From: Bacillota bacterium
GTDB taxonomy: Bacteria > Bacillota > Clostridia > Christensenellales > Aristaeellaceae
Direction of reading: 5' to 3'
Assembly (NCBI GenBank): GCA_023392515.1
Contig: JAEVYX010000003.1
Span: 1 to 40,699, forward strand
Length of the DNA stretch: 40,699 bases
Under the pieces are notes generated by a model, which saw only the letters and a list, made by a program, of their open reading frames with translations, made no database searches and had not been told where the DNA came from. The position numbers and the translations under genes were made by a program. Positions 16,131 to 25,092 of the stretch are shown here, in pieces; the stretch's first letter is position 1; each line of letters opens with the position of its first letter.

Positions 16131-16170
16131 GTTCCTCCTGCGTGACAGGCCCCTTACATAAAGCGCTGGC

Positions 16171-17325
16171 TTATTCGAAGGAGATTTCCTTCACAAATTC
16201 AAAGGCGCCGTCCTTTACGGTATTGATGGTAACGGACTTCATGGGCACATGGCTGCCGTCTTTATAAGTGACGGTACCGGTAACACCGGCCAAGCCTGCT
16301 GTGCTTCCGATGGCCGCCGCAATATCCGCACCGGACAGGGAGGCTGCGCGGCCGATAGCGTCCGCAAGGAGGTACATTGTGTCATAACCCAGGGCGGCAA
16401 ACGCATTCTCAGGTGCGACGCCGTATTTTTCGGTGTAGGACTTCACGAAATTCTGCACTTTTTCGCTGGTGTTCTTCAGTGACGTATGGGTAGCAACCAG
16501 CACGCCCTCAGCCGCTTCGCCGGCCACTTCCATAAGCAGCGGCGTATCAAATCCGTCGCCGGAAATGATGGGCTGGGTCACGCCCTTGTCACGGAGCTGC
16601 TTAACGATCACACCGGCATCGTCCGGAACACCGGCCACAAAGATGGCCTGCGCTTCTTTTCCTTCAGAAAGGAAACGGTCAATCTGGGCGGAGTAGTCGG
16701 GGTCCTTGTTCATGTAGATGTCTTCCAGCACAAAGGTGCCGCCCAGTTCTTCAAACCGCTCTTTGAAGAAGGAAGCCAATGTGGTGGTGAACTCCATGGA
16801 CATATCGGTAAGCAGATAGCAGGTGGTAAGGCCCAGGTCCTTATAGAGATAATCGGCGCAAGCATAGGCCTGCACATTGTCGCCAAAGGGCGCAAGGAAG
16901 CTCAAATCACCTACCAGGTCAGGCAGGGTGGGCAGCGTGGCGCCAGAGGTTACGAAGGGAATGCCCGCTTCCTGTGCGATCATGCCGGCAACCAGGGCAT
17001 AGTTGGAATCAGAAAGACCGGCCACAACAGAAACCTTTTCCACATCAATCATTTTGGTTACGGCGTTGGATACAGCGTCCTGCTCGGTTTTGCCGTCGAT
17101 CGCAACGACTTCGACCTGCTTACCGTTAATGCCGCCCGCCGCATTGATTTCCTCGGCGGCCATCAGAAAGCCGTTGAGGGAAGGCTGATCCAAAGAGGCC
17201 TGGCCACCGGTTAAGTTAAAGATTGCGCCAATTTTAATGGTGTCCTCGGCAAAAGCCATACCCGTCATGCTGAAAACAAGCATCAGGGCAACCAACGCGG
17301 AAAGGAGACTCTTGCATCTTTTCAT
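16171..17325 (-). CDS. livJ: Branched-chain amino acid type substrate-binding protein, second system
   Basis: A 384-residue Peripla_BP_6 protein. The signal peptide (MKRCKSLLSALVALMLVFSM...) ends in GMAFA before EDTIKIGAIFNLTGGQAS; the N-terminal Cys4 is before the hydrophobic core, so this is a type-I signal, not a lipoprotein signal. It is only distantly similar to the first binding protein, so the two systems probably differ in ligand. It is the last gene of a minus-strand livG-F-H-M-J operon, 52 bases after livM. The gap holds a short hairpin (17357-17371) and AGGAGGGG before the ATG. Confidence 0.9.
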   Translation of the reverse strand: MKRCKSLLSALVALMLVFSMTGMAFAEDTIKIGAIFNLTGGQASLDQPSLNGFLMAAEEINAAGGINGKQVEVVAIDGKTEQDAVSNAVTKMIDVEKVSVVAGLSDSNYALVAGMIAQEAGIPFVTSGATLPTLPDLVGDLSFLAPFGDNVQAYACADYLYKDLGLTTCYLLTDMSMEFTTTLASFFKERFEELGGTFVLEDIYMNKDPDYSAQIDRFLSEGKEAQAIFVAGVPDDAGVIVKQLRDKGVTQPIISGDGFDTPLLMEVAGEAAEGVLVATHTSLKNTSEKVQNFVKSYTEKYGVAPENAFAALGYDTMYLLADAIGRAASLSGADIAAAIGSTAGLAGVTGTVTYKDGSHVPMKSVTINTVKDGAFEFVKEISFE

Positions 17326-17377
17326 GTAAATACCCCTCCTGTATTATATTCCATAACGCGGCAGGGCCGCGGTATGA

Positions 17378-18490
17378 TCAGGTTCCGGCCCTGTTTCCCT
17401 TCTTATGAAACAAGGCGCCAAATGCCCTGCCCAAGGCTTTGTACTCCCGGGGATCAAATGCGCCCCGGTACACCTTGGTGTCAAACCAGCTGTCCACAAT
17501 GATATCGCTGTAGCCCATAATCCCCTTGCGGCGGAAAATGATGATGACGATCATCAGCGCGGAAAGGATCAACTGCGCCGCGCCATAAATCGGCGGGATT
17601 TGAATGCCCAGCACCGTAATGCCGGATTCCAGGCTGGCCAGGTACTCCGGCACAAAGGTCATAATCAGTGCGCCCACCACGGCTCCGCTCAAGGAATACA
17701 TGCCGCCGATGATGGAGGTCTCCACAATCACAAAGGTCTTGTCATAGTAGAAGAAGGAAGGGGATATCACCTTGACCAGGTGCGCCCACAGCCCTCCCGC
17801 CAACGCGGCCATAAAAGCGCTGACACAAAAGGCCAGCAGCCGGTGGCGCGCCAGCCCCACCCCCAGGGATTCCGCCGCTACGATATCGTCCCTGATGGCA
17901 ACCATGCTGCGCCCATAGGCGGAATGGAGAATTCGATGCAGGACATACATCATTAAAATCATCATGCCGTAAATGGTCCAGGTATTCGATAGCCCTGAAA
18001 TCCCGGTAAGGCCTCTGGCACCATTGGTAAAATCGGCATTGTTTTGCAAAACGGACCGGATGATGACGATCAGCCCTAGCGTAGCCACCGATAAATAATG
18101 CCCTTTAAACCGAAGCACAGGAAATCCGATAATAAGTGCTACCAAGGCGGCGATCATTCCTCCGATGAGCAGTGCGGGGAAAAGAGGAATCTCTATTTGC
18201 TGAAGCGCTTCCGGAAGGTTTTTCAAAAGGACGGCCTTCTTTGCACTTGGAATGGTCATAAGTGCCGACGCGTATGCACCGATAGCCATAAAGCCCGCAT
18301 GTCCCATGGAAAAGATGCCGGTAAACCCGTTGCAAAGGCTTAAGCTGGCTGCCAATATGATGTTGATGCCCACCAGGTTGATCAGCCGTACATAATAGCC
18401 GGGAAGTGTCCTGTTGCAAATCACAATCAACGCCGCAGGCAGCGCGATGAATGCCCAGAAGCGGAAAGCTTTGTTACGCACAATCTGCAT
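17378..18490 (-). CDS. livM: LivM-type permease, second system
   Basis: LivM (370 aa) has about nine hydrophobic segments, with SLCNGFTGIFSMGHAGFMAI as the family motif and IVETSIIGGMYSLSGAVVGA as the coupling region. It is about 45 residues longer than the first LivM; the extra is a C-terminal cytoplasmic tail with a charged end (FDTKVYRGAFDPREYKALG to GNRAGT). The ATG follows AGGAGGAG, and the livH stop is only three bases upstream. Confidence 0.92.
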   Translation of the reverse strand: MQIVRNKAFRFWAFIALPAALIVICNRTLPGYYVRLINLVGINIILAASLSLCNGFTGIFSMGHAGFMAIGAYASALMTIPSAKKAVLLKNLPEALQQIEIPLFPALLIGGMIAALVALIIGFPVLRFKGHYLSVATLGLIVIIRSVLQNNADFTNGARGLTGISGLSNTWTIYGMMILMMYVLHRILHSAYGRSMVAIRDDIVAAESLGVGLARHRLLAFCVSAFMAALAGGLWAHLVKVISPSFFYYDKTFVIVETSIIGGMYSLSGAVVGALIMTFVPEYLASLESGITVLGIQIPPIYGAAQLILSALMIVIIIFRRKGIMGYSDIIVDSWFDTKVYRGAFDPREYKALGRAFGALFHKKGNRAGT

Positions 18491-18493
18491 GGC

Positions 18494-19390
18494 TTAACTC
18501 CTCCTGGCGTTTCTTGCGCCCAATAGGCCGTTGGGCCTTACCAGGAGCACGAGAATTAAAATAACAAAAACCAGCGCATCCCTGTATACCGCAAGCTCAG
18601 GTTTCAACAGCCCCGCAAACAGCATTTCGGCCACGCCCAGGATCAGCCCTCCCAGCACCGCCCCCGAAAGGCTGCCGATGCCGCCCAGCACAGCCGCCAC
18701 AAAAGCTTTCACCCCGGGCACAAAGCCCATCAGGGGGTCGATGGTTTTGTATTCGCCGGCCAGCATAATGCCTGCGATGGCTGCCAGCCCGGAACCTACC
18801 GCAAAGGAAAAAGTAACGATGGTGTTGATGTTGATGCCCATCAGCCTTGCGGCCTTTTGGTTATCGGTGCAGGCGCGCATGGCCATCCCAATGCGGGTTT
18901 TTTTGATGACCAGGTTTAACCCCAAGAGCAGAACCGCCGTGGTAATAAAGGTGAGTATATTCATGGTAGATAGCGTCACGCTGCCGAACTTGTGCAGCTG
19001 TGTCAGGAAATCCGGCAGCTTGAAAGCCTTGCTTTGGGCGGAAAACAGCATAGTCATCAGGTTTTGAATAAACATGGAAACAGCAATGGAGGTCATCATC
19101 ACCGCTTCCTCCCCTGCCGAGCGCAAGGGCCGGTATGCGATGCGCTCAATCGCCACACCAAGTATAAGCGATGTGAGCATGGCACAGGCGATGGCGATGG
19201 GCAGCGGTGCCGACATCACCGTCAGCATCATATACGCGGCATACACACCGACACACATGATATCCCCATGGGCGAAATTGATCAGCCGCAGAATGCTGTA
19301 TACGATGGAGTAGCCCGTAGCCACAATGGCATAAACGCTGCCAAGCTTCAAGCCGTTGACGAGCTGGGTCAGCACATATGAAAATTCCAT
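18494..19390 (-). CDS. livH: LivH-type permease, second system
   Basis: LivH (298 aa) shows LVNGLKLGSVYAIVATGYSI and RLINFAHGDIMCVGVY at the N-terminus and AFVAAVLGGIGSLSGAVLGG near the C-terminus. The ATG at 19390 is preceded by GGAGGTGACGGT, which overlaps the end of livF; upstream in-frame starts lie inside livF. About eight membrane segments. It would pair with the LivM encoded next. Confidence 0.93.
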   Translation of the reverse strand: MEFSYVLTQLVNGLKLGSVYAIVATGYSIVYSILRLINFAHGDIMCVGVYAAYMMLTVMSAPLPIAIACAMLTSLILGVAIERIAYRPLRSAGEEAVMMTSIAVSMFIQNLMTMLFSAQSKAFKLPDFLTQLHKFGSVTLSTMNILTFITTAVLLLGLNLVIKKTRIGMAMRACTDNQKAARLMGININTIVTFSFAVGSGLAAIAGIMLAGEYKTIDPLMGFVPGVKAFVAAVLGGIGSLSGAVLGGLILGVAEMLFAGLLKPELAVYRDALVFVILILVLLVRPNGLLGARNARRS

Positions 19391-19394
19391 ACCG

Positions 19395-20099
19395 TCACCT
19401 CCCCAGATAGGCTTCTTTGACATGGGGGTCATCAATCAGCGCTTTGCTGTCCCCTGTCTTTGAAACCGATCCGTTTTCCAGAATATAGGCCCGGTCGGAA
19501 ATTTCCAGCGCCTCATAGGCGTTCTGTTCCACCAGGAGCATGGTTATCTCCTGTTTGCGCAGGCTGTTGAGCACATCAAACACCTGCTGGGTCATGATAG
19601 GCGAAAGGCCCAAGGACGGCTCATCCAGCAAAAGCACCTGGGGCTTGCTCATCAGCCCCCGGCCAATGGCAAGCATCTGCTGCTCTCCCCCGGACAAGGT
19701 GCCTGCAAGCTGCTTTTGCCGCTTTTCCACGATAGGGAAAAGCGCGAATACCGCTTCCATGCGCCGGTTCAGTTCCGCTTGATCCTTTACAAAATAGGCG
19801 CCCAAGCGAAGATTTTCCCGTACGGTCATGCCGGAGAACACCTGTCGGCCTTCCGGCACGTGTACAAGGCCCATGGCTACAATCTGATTGGCGGCCATTC
19901 CCCCAATGGATTTCCCGTTTAGCAGGATTTCCCCCTGCGCTGGGCGCAGAAGACCCGATATGGTTTGCAATATGGTGGTTTTCCCGGCGCCGTTGGCGCC
20001 GATCAGCGCTACGGTCTCCCCCTTGCCCACCGCAAGGGAAACCTCCCGCACCGCCCGGATATTGCCATAAGATACGCCTACATTTTTCAGTTCAAGCAC
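19395..20099 (-). CDS. livF: LivF-type ATPase, second system
   Basis: LivF (234 aa) with Walker A GANGAGKTT, VPEGRQVFSGMTVRENL, signature LSGGEQQMLAIGRGL and Walker B VLLLDEPSLGLSP. The GTG at 20099 (VLELKNVGVSYG) is favoured because GGGAGGG lies nine bases upstream and the resulting N-terminus matches other LivF proteins; it overlaps the livG stop by eight bases. An ATG at 20129 further inside livG is possible. Confidence 0.93.
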   Translation of the reverse strand: MLELKNVGVSYGNIRAVREVSLAVGKGETVALIGANGAGKTTILQTISGLLRPAQGEILLNGKSIGGMAANQIVAMGLVHVPEGRQVFSGMTVRENLRLGAYFVKDQAELNRRMEAVFALFPIVEKRQKQLAGTLSGGEQQMLAIGRGLMSKPQVLLLDEPSLGLSPIMTQQVFDVLNSLRKQEITMLLVEQNAYEALEISDRAYILENGSVSKTGDSKALIDDPHVKEAYLGR

Positions 20100-20868
20100 G
20101 ATTTCCCGCCCTCCCCAGATAAGCCTCAATCACCTTCGGGTCTTCGCTGACCTGATGGGGAGTGCCCTTGCAGATGATCTCTCCAAATGCCATGACATAT
20201 ATAAATTCACACAGCCCCATGACCACCTTCATGTCATGCTCAATTAGCAGTATGGTCAGGTCAAACTGAGCGCGAATGCGCCGGATGGTCTCCATCAGAT
20301 CGGCGCTTTCCCGGGGGTTCATGCCGGCCGCGGGCTCATCCAGCAGAAGGAGCTTGGGCTTCATAGCCAGTGTCCGCGCTATTTCCAGCAGCCGCTGATC
20401 CCCGTAGGGCAATGAATCCGCCTGGTCATCCGCATGTTCGGCGATGCCCACCATTTGAAGCATTTCCAGGGCGGTATCCCTAAGCCCCCGCTCTTTTTTC
20501 CAATAGCTGGGCAGCCCCATCAGCGCCTGGCCCAAATGATATCCCTTATGGATCTGTGCGCCGATCATCACATTTTCCAGGCAGGTCATCTTTCCAAACA
20601 GCCTCAGGTTTTGATAAGTCCTGCCCACGCCCAGCCGGGCTACCAGGTCCGGGCGCTGGCCGGTGATCCTGTGCCCTTCCAAAAACGCCTGGCCGCTGGT
20701 AGGCTTCTGCTGGCCGGAAAGAATATTGATCAATGTCGTCTTGCCAGCGCCGTTGGTGCCGATCAGGCCATAGATTCCGCCCTTGTCCACCTGCCCTGAA
20801 AAATGGCTGATGGCATGGACACCCTTAAAGCGCATGGAGACGTCATCAATGGATAAAAACGCTTGCAC
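20092..20868 (-). CDS. livG: LivG-type ATPase, second system
   Basis: LivG (258 aa) with Walker A GTNGAGKTT (Thr replaces the usual Pro), signature LPYGDQRLLEIARTL, Walker B KLLLLDEPAAGMNP and H-loop LIEHDM. The GTG at 20868 follows GAAGGAGC at good spacing. An upstream ATG at 20979 is ruled out because it precedes the promoter at 20970-20942. It is the first gene of the second liv operon. Confidence 0.93.
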   Translation of the reverse strand: MQAFLSIDDVSMRFKGVHAISHFSGQVDKGGIYGLIGTNGAGKTTLINILSGQQKPTSGQAFLEGHRITGQRPDLVARLGVGRTYQNLRLFGKMTCLENVMIGAQIHKGYHLGQALMGLPSYWKKERGLRDTALEMLQMVGIAEHADDQADSLPYGDQRLLEIARTLAMKPKLLLLDEPAAGMNPRESADLMETIRRIRAQFDLTILLIEHDMKVVMGLCEFIYVMAFGEIICKGTPHQVSEDPKVIEAYLGRAGNRA

Positions 20869-20941
20869 AGGCAAAGCTCCTTCGCTGCGCCCCGCCCCAC
20901 GGCGAATGGCGAAAGTGATAAAATATGAATATTTCTGTTCT

Positions 20942-20970
20942 ATCATATGGCAGATTTTAAGGATTGTCAA
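20942..20970 (-). promoter_or_regulatory. Promoter of the second liv operon
   Basis: On the minus strand TTGACA (20970-20965) and TATGAT (20947-20942) are 17 bases apart. It places the transcript start near 20935, about 65 bases before the livG GTG. Between it and the terminator at 21093-21126 I see nothing else. Confidence 0.8.
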
Positions 20971-21092
20971 GGAATACAAGTGTATTTATGCACGTTCTGC
21001 TAATGCTAGAATGCATTTTCCGCACATCACGCTGATTTGCTCGAGGCCTTTTTTTCTGTCAGCTCACGCTTGGAGAAAACCCCGCCGCATAC

Positions 21093-21126
21093 AAAAATGG
21101 AGCGGAAGATTTCTCTCATCCGCTCC
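21093..21126 (-). terminator. Terminator of the Pot/Fbp-type importer operon
   Basis: On the minus strand GGAGCGGA (21126-21119) pairs with TCCGCTCC (21106-21099) around a 12-base loop and is followed by ATTTTTG. It lies about 35 bases after the ATPase stop codon. Confidence 0.8.
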
Positions 21127-21160
21127 GTTGCGAATTTTAGTTTCTACCAATTTTATGGGG

Positions 21161-22168
21161 CTATTTTTCAATCAGCAGGAAATCCTTGCGATCCACATAA
21201 AAATCCACCTGCTGGCCGATGGTTAGCTGCTTTACGTTATGGTTGACCACCTCGGCATGAATTGCAGTTTCACCGCATTGAATCTGGTAACGGATGATGC
21301 TTCCCAGCATGGAGGTACCCACCACCTTGCCTTGGAAAGCATGCTTGCTTTCCCCTGCATCCAGGGAGATGGCCTCCGGCCGGATGGCTACCACCTTGCA
21401 TGCCGGCGGGTCCATTTTCAAAAGCTGTCCGGCTTCCCTGGGTGTCAATACGTTATAGTGTCCGATGAACCGGGCCACAAACTCACTGCCGGGGTTTTTA
21501 TAAATCTCCTCCGGCGCGCCTTCCTGCTCAATGATGCCGTTATGCATTACAAAAATGCGGTCGGAAATACTCATGGCCTCTTCCTGGTCATGGGTTACAA
21601 AGATAGCGGTAATGTGCATGCTCTGCTGTATTTCCCGTATTTGAACCCGAAGGTTTTGCCGGATCTGCGCATCCAAAGCGGAAAGCGGTTCATCCAGGAG
21701 CAGTACCTTCGGATCCATGACCAAAGCCCGTGCCAAGGCCACCCGCTGCTGCTGGCCGCCGGACAGTTGGGAGGGGCGCTGGTTTTCCTTTCCCTTAAGG
21801 CCGACCAGCTCAATCAAATCCATCACCCGGCGGTTGATTTCTTCCTTGGGCCGCTTTTGGATCGATAGGCCAAATGCCACGTTTTGCGCCGCGGTCATGT
21901 TGGGGAACAGGGCATAGCTTTGGAAGACCATGCCCACCTGCCGCTTTCTGGGGTCTACATCCGTCACATCGCGCCCATCCAGCCAAACCTGACCTCCATC
22001 CACCTGATTGAGGCCTGCAATAGCGCGCAGCAAGGTGGATTTTCCGCAGCCGGATGGCCCCAGGAGCGTTACCAGTTCTCCCTTATTCACTTGCAGGGAA
22101 ATATTGTTCAATACAGTATTTTCCCCAAATCGCTTGATTACATTTTTTATTTCAATAAACTGGCTCAT
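21161..22168 (-). CDS. ABC importer ATPase of the PotA/FbpC type
   Basis: A 335-residue ATPase with Walker A GPSGCGKST, Q-loop VFQSYALFPNMT, signature LSGGQQQRVALARAL, Walker B VLLLDEPLSALD and H-loop FVTHDQEEAM. A C-terminal TOBE-type domain follows (about residues 235-335, including VVAIRPEAISLD and GQQVDFYVD). The start at 22168 has AAGGAGGA upstream, and the preceding permease stop is 15 bases away. This family powers import of polyamines, ferric iron, thiamine, aminoethylphosphonate and similar small solutes. It is the last gene of a four-gene operon running binding protein, permease, permease, ATPase. Confidence 0.92.
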   Translation of the reverse strand: MSQFIEIKNVIKRFGENTVLNNISLQVNKGELVTLLGPSGCGKSTLLRAIAGLNQVDGGQVWLDGRDVTDVDPRKRQVGMVFQSYALFPNMTAAQNVAFGLSIQKRPKEEINRRVMDLIELVGLKGKENQRPSQLSGGQQQRVALARALVMDPKVLLLDEPLSALDAQIRQNLRVQIREIQQSMHITAIFVTHDQEEAMSISDRIFVMHNGIIEQEGAPEEIYKNPGSEFVARFIGHYNVLTPREAGQLLKMDPPACKVVAIRPEAISLDAGESKHAFQGKVVGTSMLGSIIRYQIQCGETAIHAEVVNHNVKQLTIGQQVDFYVDRKDFLLIEK

Positions 22169-22182
22169 GCCATCCTCCTTCG

Positions 22183-22971
22183 TCATACGGCCTCATTTTT
22201 GCGCCGTCCGCCGGAAATCTTGATAACGGCCATGCAGATCACCGTCATAATGAATACGTAAATCACAACCACGGCGCTGGACAAATGCCCCGTCTGCTTC
22301 ATCACCAGGTACAAATAGATCTGCACCGTTTCAAAGCTGCCGCCGATGAGCATATTGGCCACGACGAATTCACCGAAAAGGGTGGAAAAGCTCAGCAGCG
22401 TGCTGACCAGGATGCCCGGGGCAATGCCCGGCACAATAATCCGTAAAAACGTTGTAAAGGTGGACGCACCCAAAATGCGGGCCGCCTCCGTAATGGGCAC
22501 GATATCAATCGCCCGCATGGCGTTGCTGACGCCCGAATACATCAGCGGCATAATCAGTACAAAATAGGCTCCCGCCAGTACGACCACCATGGGCAGGCTG
22601 CTTCCGCCGTAAGCACCCAGCAAGGCCGCAGCGCTGATAACCCCGGGAATGGCATAGGGCAGCAGGGTCAGCCCTTTCATCATGCTTTCCAGCTTGGGGG
22701 TATAGGCGATAACGGCAAAGACAAGCGGGGTCATAACCATAACGGCCAGGGCCACGCTGACTGCGCTGATGCCGACGCTTCGGCCCATGGCAGACCAGAA
22801 CCGTGGGGAGGTGAACATTTCATAGTAATGCTCGAAGGTATACCCTTCCGGAAGCACTGTCGTGCTCCATTTGGAGGCAAGGGAATACAGGCCTGTTATG
22901 ACAAAGGGCAGAAACAGATACACCATCATGACTGCAACAATCACCTTGGGTCCTAATCCCGTCTTCTTCAT
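22183..22971 (-). CDS. ABC importer permease, PotC-like
   Basis: A 262-residue membrane protein with about six hydrophobic segments and the BPD_transp_1 coupling motif EAARILGASTFTTFLRIIVP (about residues 162-181). Its start overlaps the stop of the first permease by four bases. The N-terminus is short and cytoplasmic (MKKTGLGPK). It would form a heterodimer with the permease encoded just upstream. Confidence 0.9.
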   Translation of the reverse strand: MKKTGLGPKVIVAVMMVYLFLPFVITGLYSLASKWSTTVLPEGYTFEHYYEMFTSPRFWSAMGRSVGISAVSVALAVMVMTPLVFAVIAYTPKLESMMKGLTLLPYAIPGVISAAALLGAYGGSSLPMVVVLAGAYFVLIMPLMYSGVSNAMRAIDIVPITEAARILGASTFTTFLRIIVPGIAPGILVSTLLSFSTLFGEFVVANMLIGGSFETVQIYLYLVMKQTGHLSSAVVVIYVFIMTVICMAVIKISGGRRKNEAV

Positions 22972-23831
22972 GCTTTCATCCCCCTCCTGCCGGCCAGCCG
23001 CGAGGCCCAGTCGTTCAGCAGCATGGTGACGATAAGCACCAGGGCCAGTGTCACCGCCAGCGCACTGCCCAGCTCCGGCTTGGTGCGGATATCGCCGCCC
23101 ATCAGCGCGCTGATGCGGATGGGAACAATATTATAGCTGGAGCTGACCAGGTAGTATGCCGTAGCATAGGCACCCATGGCATTGGCAAACAATACTGTAA
23201 AGGTGGAAAGCACGCTGGGCAAAAGGGCAGGAATGCCGATGCGCAGCCAGAATTGTACGGTGGAAGCGCCCAAAATGGATGCAGCTTCCTTCCAATCGTC
23301 CCGTATACCCCGGTAGATGGGATAAAGGAGCATAATGCCAAGGGGAACCTGAAAATAGGTATAGGCCAAAACCAGCCCCTGCACGGAATAGATGGAGAAG
23401 GACTGCAAAAGGTCAATCCCCAGCTTCTGCATAAGGATGATGAACATTCCCGTGTTGCCCAGCATCAGCGTCAGCGCAAAGGCCAGCGGCAGCCCTGCAA
23501 AGTTTGAGGTCATGTTGACCACCAGCAGCAGATTATTCTGCGTCTTTTCGCTGACGAAGCGGGTTAATGCGTAAGAGCAGGCCAGCGCAATCAAAATTCC
23601 GTACAAGCTGGATTGAAAGGACAAAAGAATACTGTTGCCAAAGCTGATTTGATAATACTTGCTTGCAAAAATGCCAACGTAATTCTCCAGGGAAAAGCCG
23701 CCTGTTTTAGGGGCGGAAAGGGATGTGCTGATCAGCGATACCACGGGCACCGCCATAAAAGCCGCGATCAACAGCAAAAAGACCCCCATGGTGGTCAGGT
23801 AAAAGCCGTTGAACCTCCGTTTTCTCTTCAA
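22968..23831 (-). CDS. ABC importer permease, PotB-like
   Basis: A 287-residue permease with about six membrane segments and the coupling motif KEAASILGASTVQFWLRIGI. A TTG start at 23831 (followed by KRKRRFNGFYLTTMG) is chosen because AAGGGGG lies at the right distance and the charged stretch forms a natural N-terminus. A longer frame reaching 23888 would run through the perfect hairpin at 23869-23897 and encode an unlikely leader. The second permease overlaps its 3' end by four bases. Confidence 0.85.
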   Translation of the reverse strand: MKRKRRFNGFYLTTMGVFLLLIAAFMAVPVVSLISTSLSAPKTGGFSLENYVGIFASKYYQISFGNSILLSFQSSLYGILIALACSYALTRFVSEKTQNNLLLVVNMTSNFAGLPLAFALTLMLGNTGMFIILMQKLGIDLLQSFSIYSVQGLVLAYTYFQVPLGIMLLYPIYRGIRDDWKEAASILGASTVQFWLRIGIPALLPSVLSTFTVLFANAMGAYATAYYLVSSSYNIVPIRISALMGGDIRTKPELGSALAVTLALVLIVTMLLNDWASRLAGRRGMKA

Positions 23832-23868
23832 TGCGGAAGACCCCCTTGCATACGCATAAGCGAAAGAT

Positions 23869-23897
23869 GGCGGGGCTATGCCAGGCATAGCCCCGCC
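23869..23897 (-). other. Perfect hairpin between binding-protein and permease genes
   Basis: GGCGGGGCTATGCC and its exact complement GGCATAGCCCCGCC are separated by one base. On the minus strand, the coding direction, no U-tract follows, so it is more likely an RNA stabiliser that raises binding-protein levels than a full terminator. On the plus strand it is followed by TTTTTT and would stop antisense transcription. Confidence 0.7.
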
Positions 23898-23910
23898 TTT
23901 TTTAGCGGGT

Positions 23911-25005
23911 TCAGTTCATGTAAATGCCCACGGCTTCCGCCCACATCTGGGGCAGTTCGGCCACGGTGGCATCCCATGCAGCCAGGTCAGCGATCTTGTA
24001 GGTATTGGCATAAAGGGAAGCGTCCAGAACGCGGGCTTTTGCTTCTTCGGTCAATTCCACATCTTCACGGATGGGGCGTGCATATCCCAAAGCCAGGAAG
24101 TTCTGCCCGGCATCGCTGAGCATGATCTCCCGGGCCAGCATGGCGGCATAGGGATTGTTCGCAAACTTGTTGATGACGCTGGCATAGCCGGAGGTCACAG
24201 CCCCGTCGGAGGGGATGGTGACGGCAAAGCGCTCGGTTTCAATCTGATCGCGATAGCCCAGCGCATTGAAGTCCCACACGATGGCAACTTCGATTTCGCC
24301 GTTTTCCAGGTTGGCTACATAAGGATTGGAGGTGTTGAGACGGCCTTCCTGGGCCAGCTTGGCAAAGGCGTCCAAGGCGGGCTGCAGATTGGTTTCGTTG
24401 CCGCCCAGAGCCAGCGCGCAGGACAAAACGCCGTTGTAGGCCTGGGAGGCCTTTTCCACGTCGCCGATACAGACTTTGTAATTGCCTTCCAGCAGCTCTT
24501 TCCAGGAGGTGGGAGCCTTTTCCACGTTCTCCAAGTCGGTGATAAAGGCTGTGGTGCAGGTGTAGGCCTCAATCCACAGGCCGTCCGGGTGCTTGGCCCA
24601 GTCGGGAATGGAATCCCAATAGGAGGTTTTGAAGGGCAGAAGCAGATCCTGCTCCACCGCATAGGCGGTCATGGCCAGGCCAATATCGCCAATGTCCGCA
24701 TCCGCTTTGCCCTGCAGCGCAAAACGGGCAAGCTCTTCCGCAGAGGACATGTCGGTGTCGCTGGGAACAATGCCCAGAGATTCGATATGATCCCACAGGT
24801 CTTTCCAGTTGGCCCACTCGTCGGGCATGCCAACGCTGAATACCTTGCCTTCGGTCTTGGCGGCAGCCAGCAGCTCGTCATAAGTCATGGTGGCGGCCTT
24901 CGTGGCAGCTTCCAGATTCTTGGCTGCAAGTTCCTCGGCCGAAGCCATCAGCGCACCGGAGATACAAAGCGCAAGACAAAGAACCAGGGACAAGAGCTTC
25001 TTCAT
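23911..25005 (-). CDS. ABC importer substrate-binding protein (Pot/Fbp/Phn-like family)
   Basis: A 364-residue extracellular solute-binding protein. The signal peptide (MKKLLSLVLCLALCISG...) ends in MASA before EELAAKNLEAA; its Cys10 and Cys14 sit in the hydrophobic core and not in a lipobox context, so it looks like a type-I signal. The mature part has the two-domain pattern of the family: LLAAAKTEGKVFSVGMP near the N-terminus, GDIGLAMTAYAVEQDLLLPF, and WDFNALGYRDQI in the second domain. The ligand is not readable from sequence. It starts the minus-strand operon and faces the eut operon across a 383-base gap, which makes an amine or phospho-amine ligand an attractive guess. Confidence 0.85.
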   Translation of the reverse strand: MKKLLSLVLCLALCISGALMASAEELAAKNLEAATKAATMTYDELLAAAKTEGKVFSVGMPDEWANWKDLWDHIESLGIVPSDTDMSSAEELARFALQGKADADIGDIGLAMTAYAVEQDLLLPFKTSYWDSIPDWAKHPDGLWIEAYTCTTAFITDLENVEKAPTSWKELLEGNYKVCIGDVEKASQAYNGVLSCALALGGNETNLQPALDAFAKLAQEGRLNTSNPYVANLENGEIEVAIVWDFNALGYRDQIETERFAVTIPSDGAVTSGYASVINKFANNPYAAMLAREIMLSDAGQNFLALGYARPIREDVELTEEAKARVLDASLYANTYKIADLAAWDATVAELPQMWAEAVGIYMN

Positions 25006-25092
25006 GGGTAGACTCCTCCTTAAATATTTAAATATGGTGTTAATATGGGAACGCTTCTCTTGTTTGTGCCCCGTTGCACAATCTTTATTCAG

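Noticed and set aside
23878..25011. Long open frame on the plus strand opposite the binding-protein gene
   Set aside because: It lies fully antisense to a gene with a clear signal peptide and family motifs, has no promoter or ribosome binding site, and its Gly/Gln/His-rich product looks like a reverse-strand shadow.
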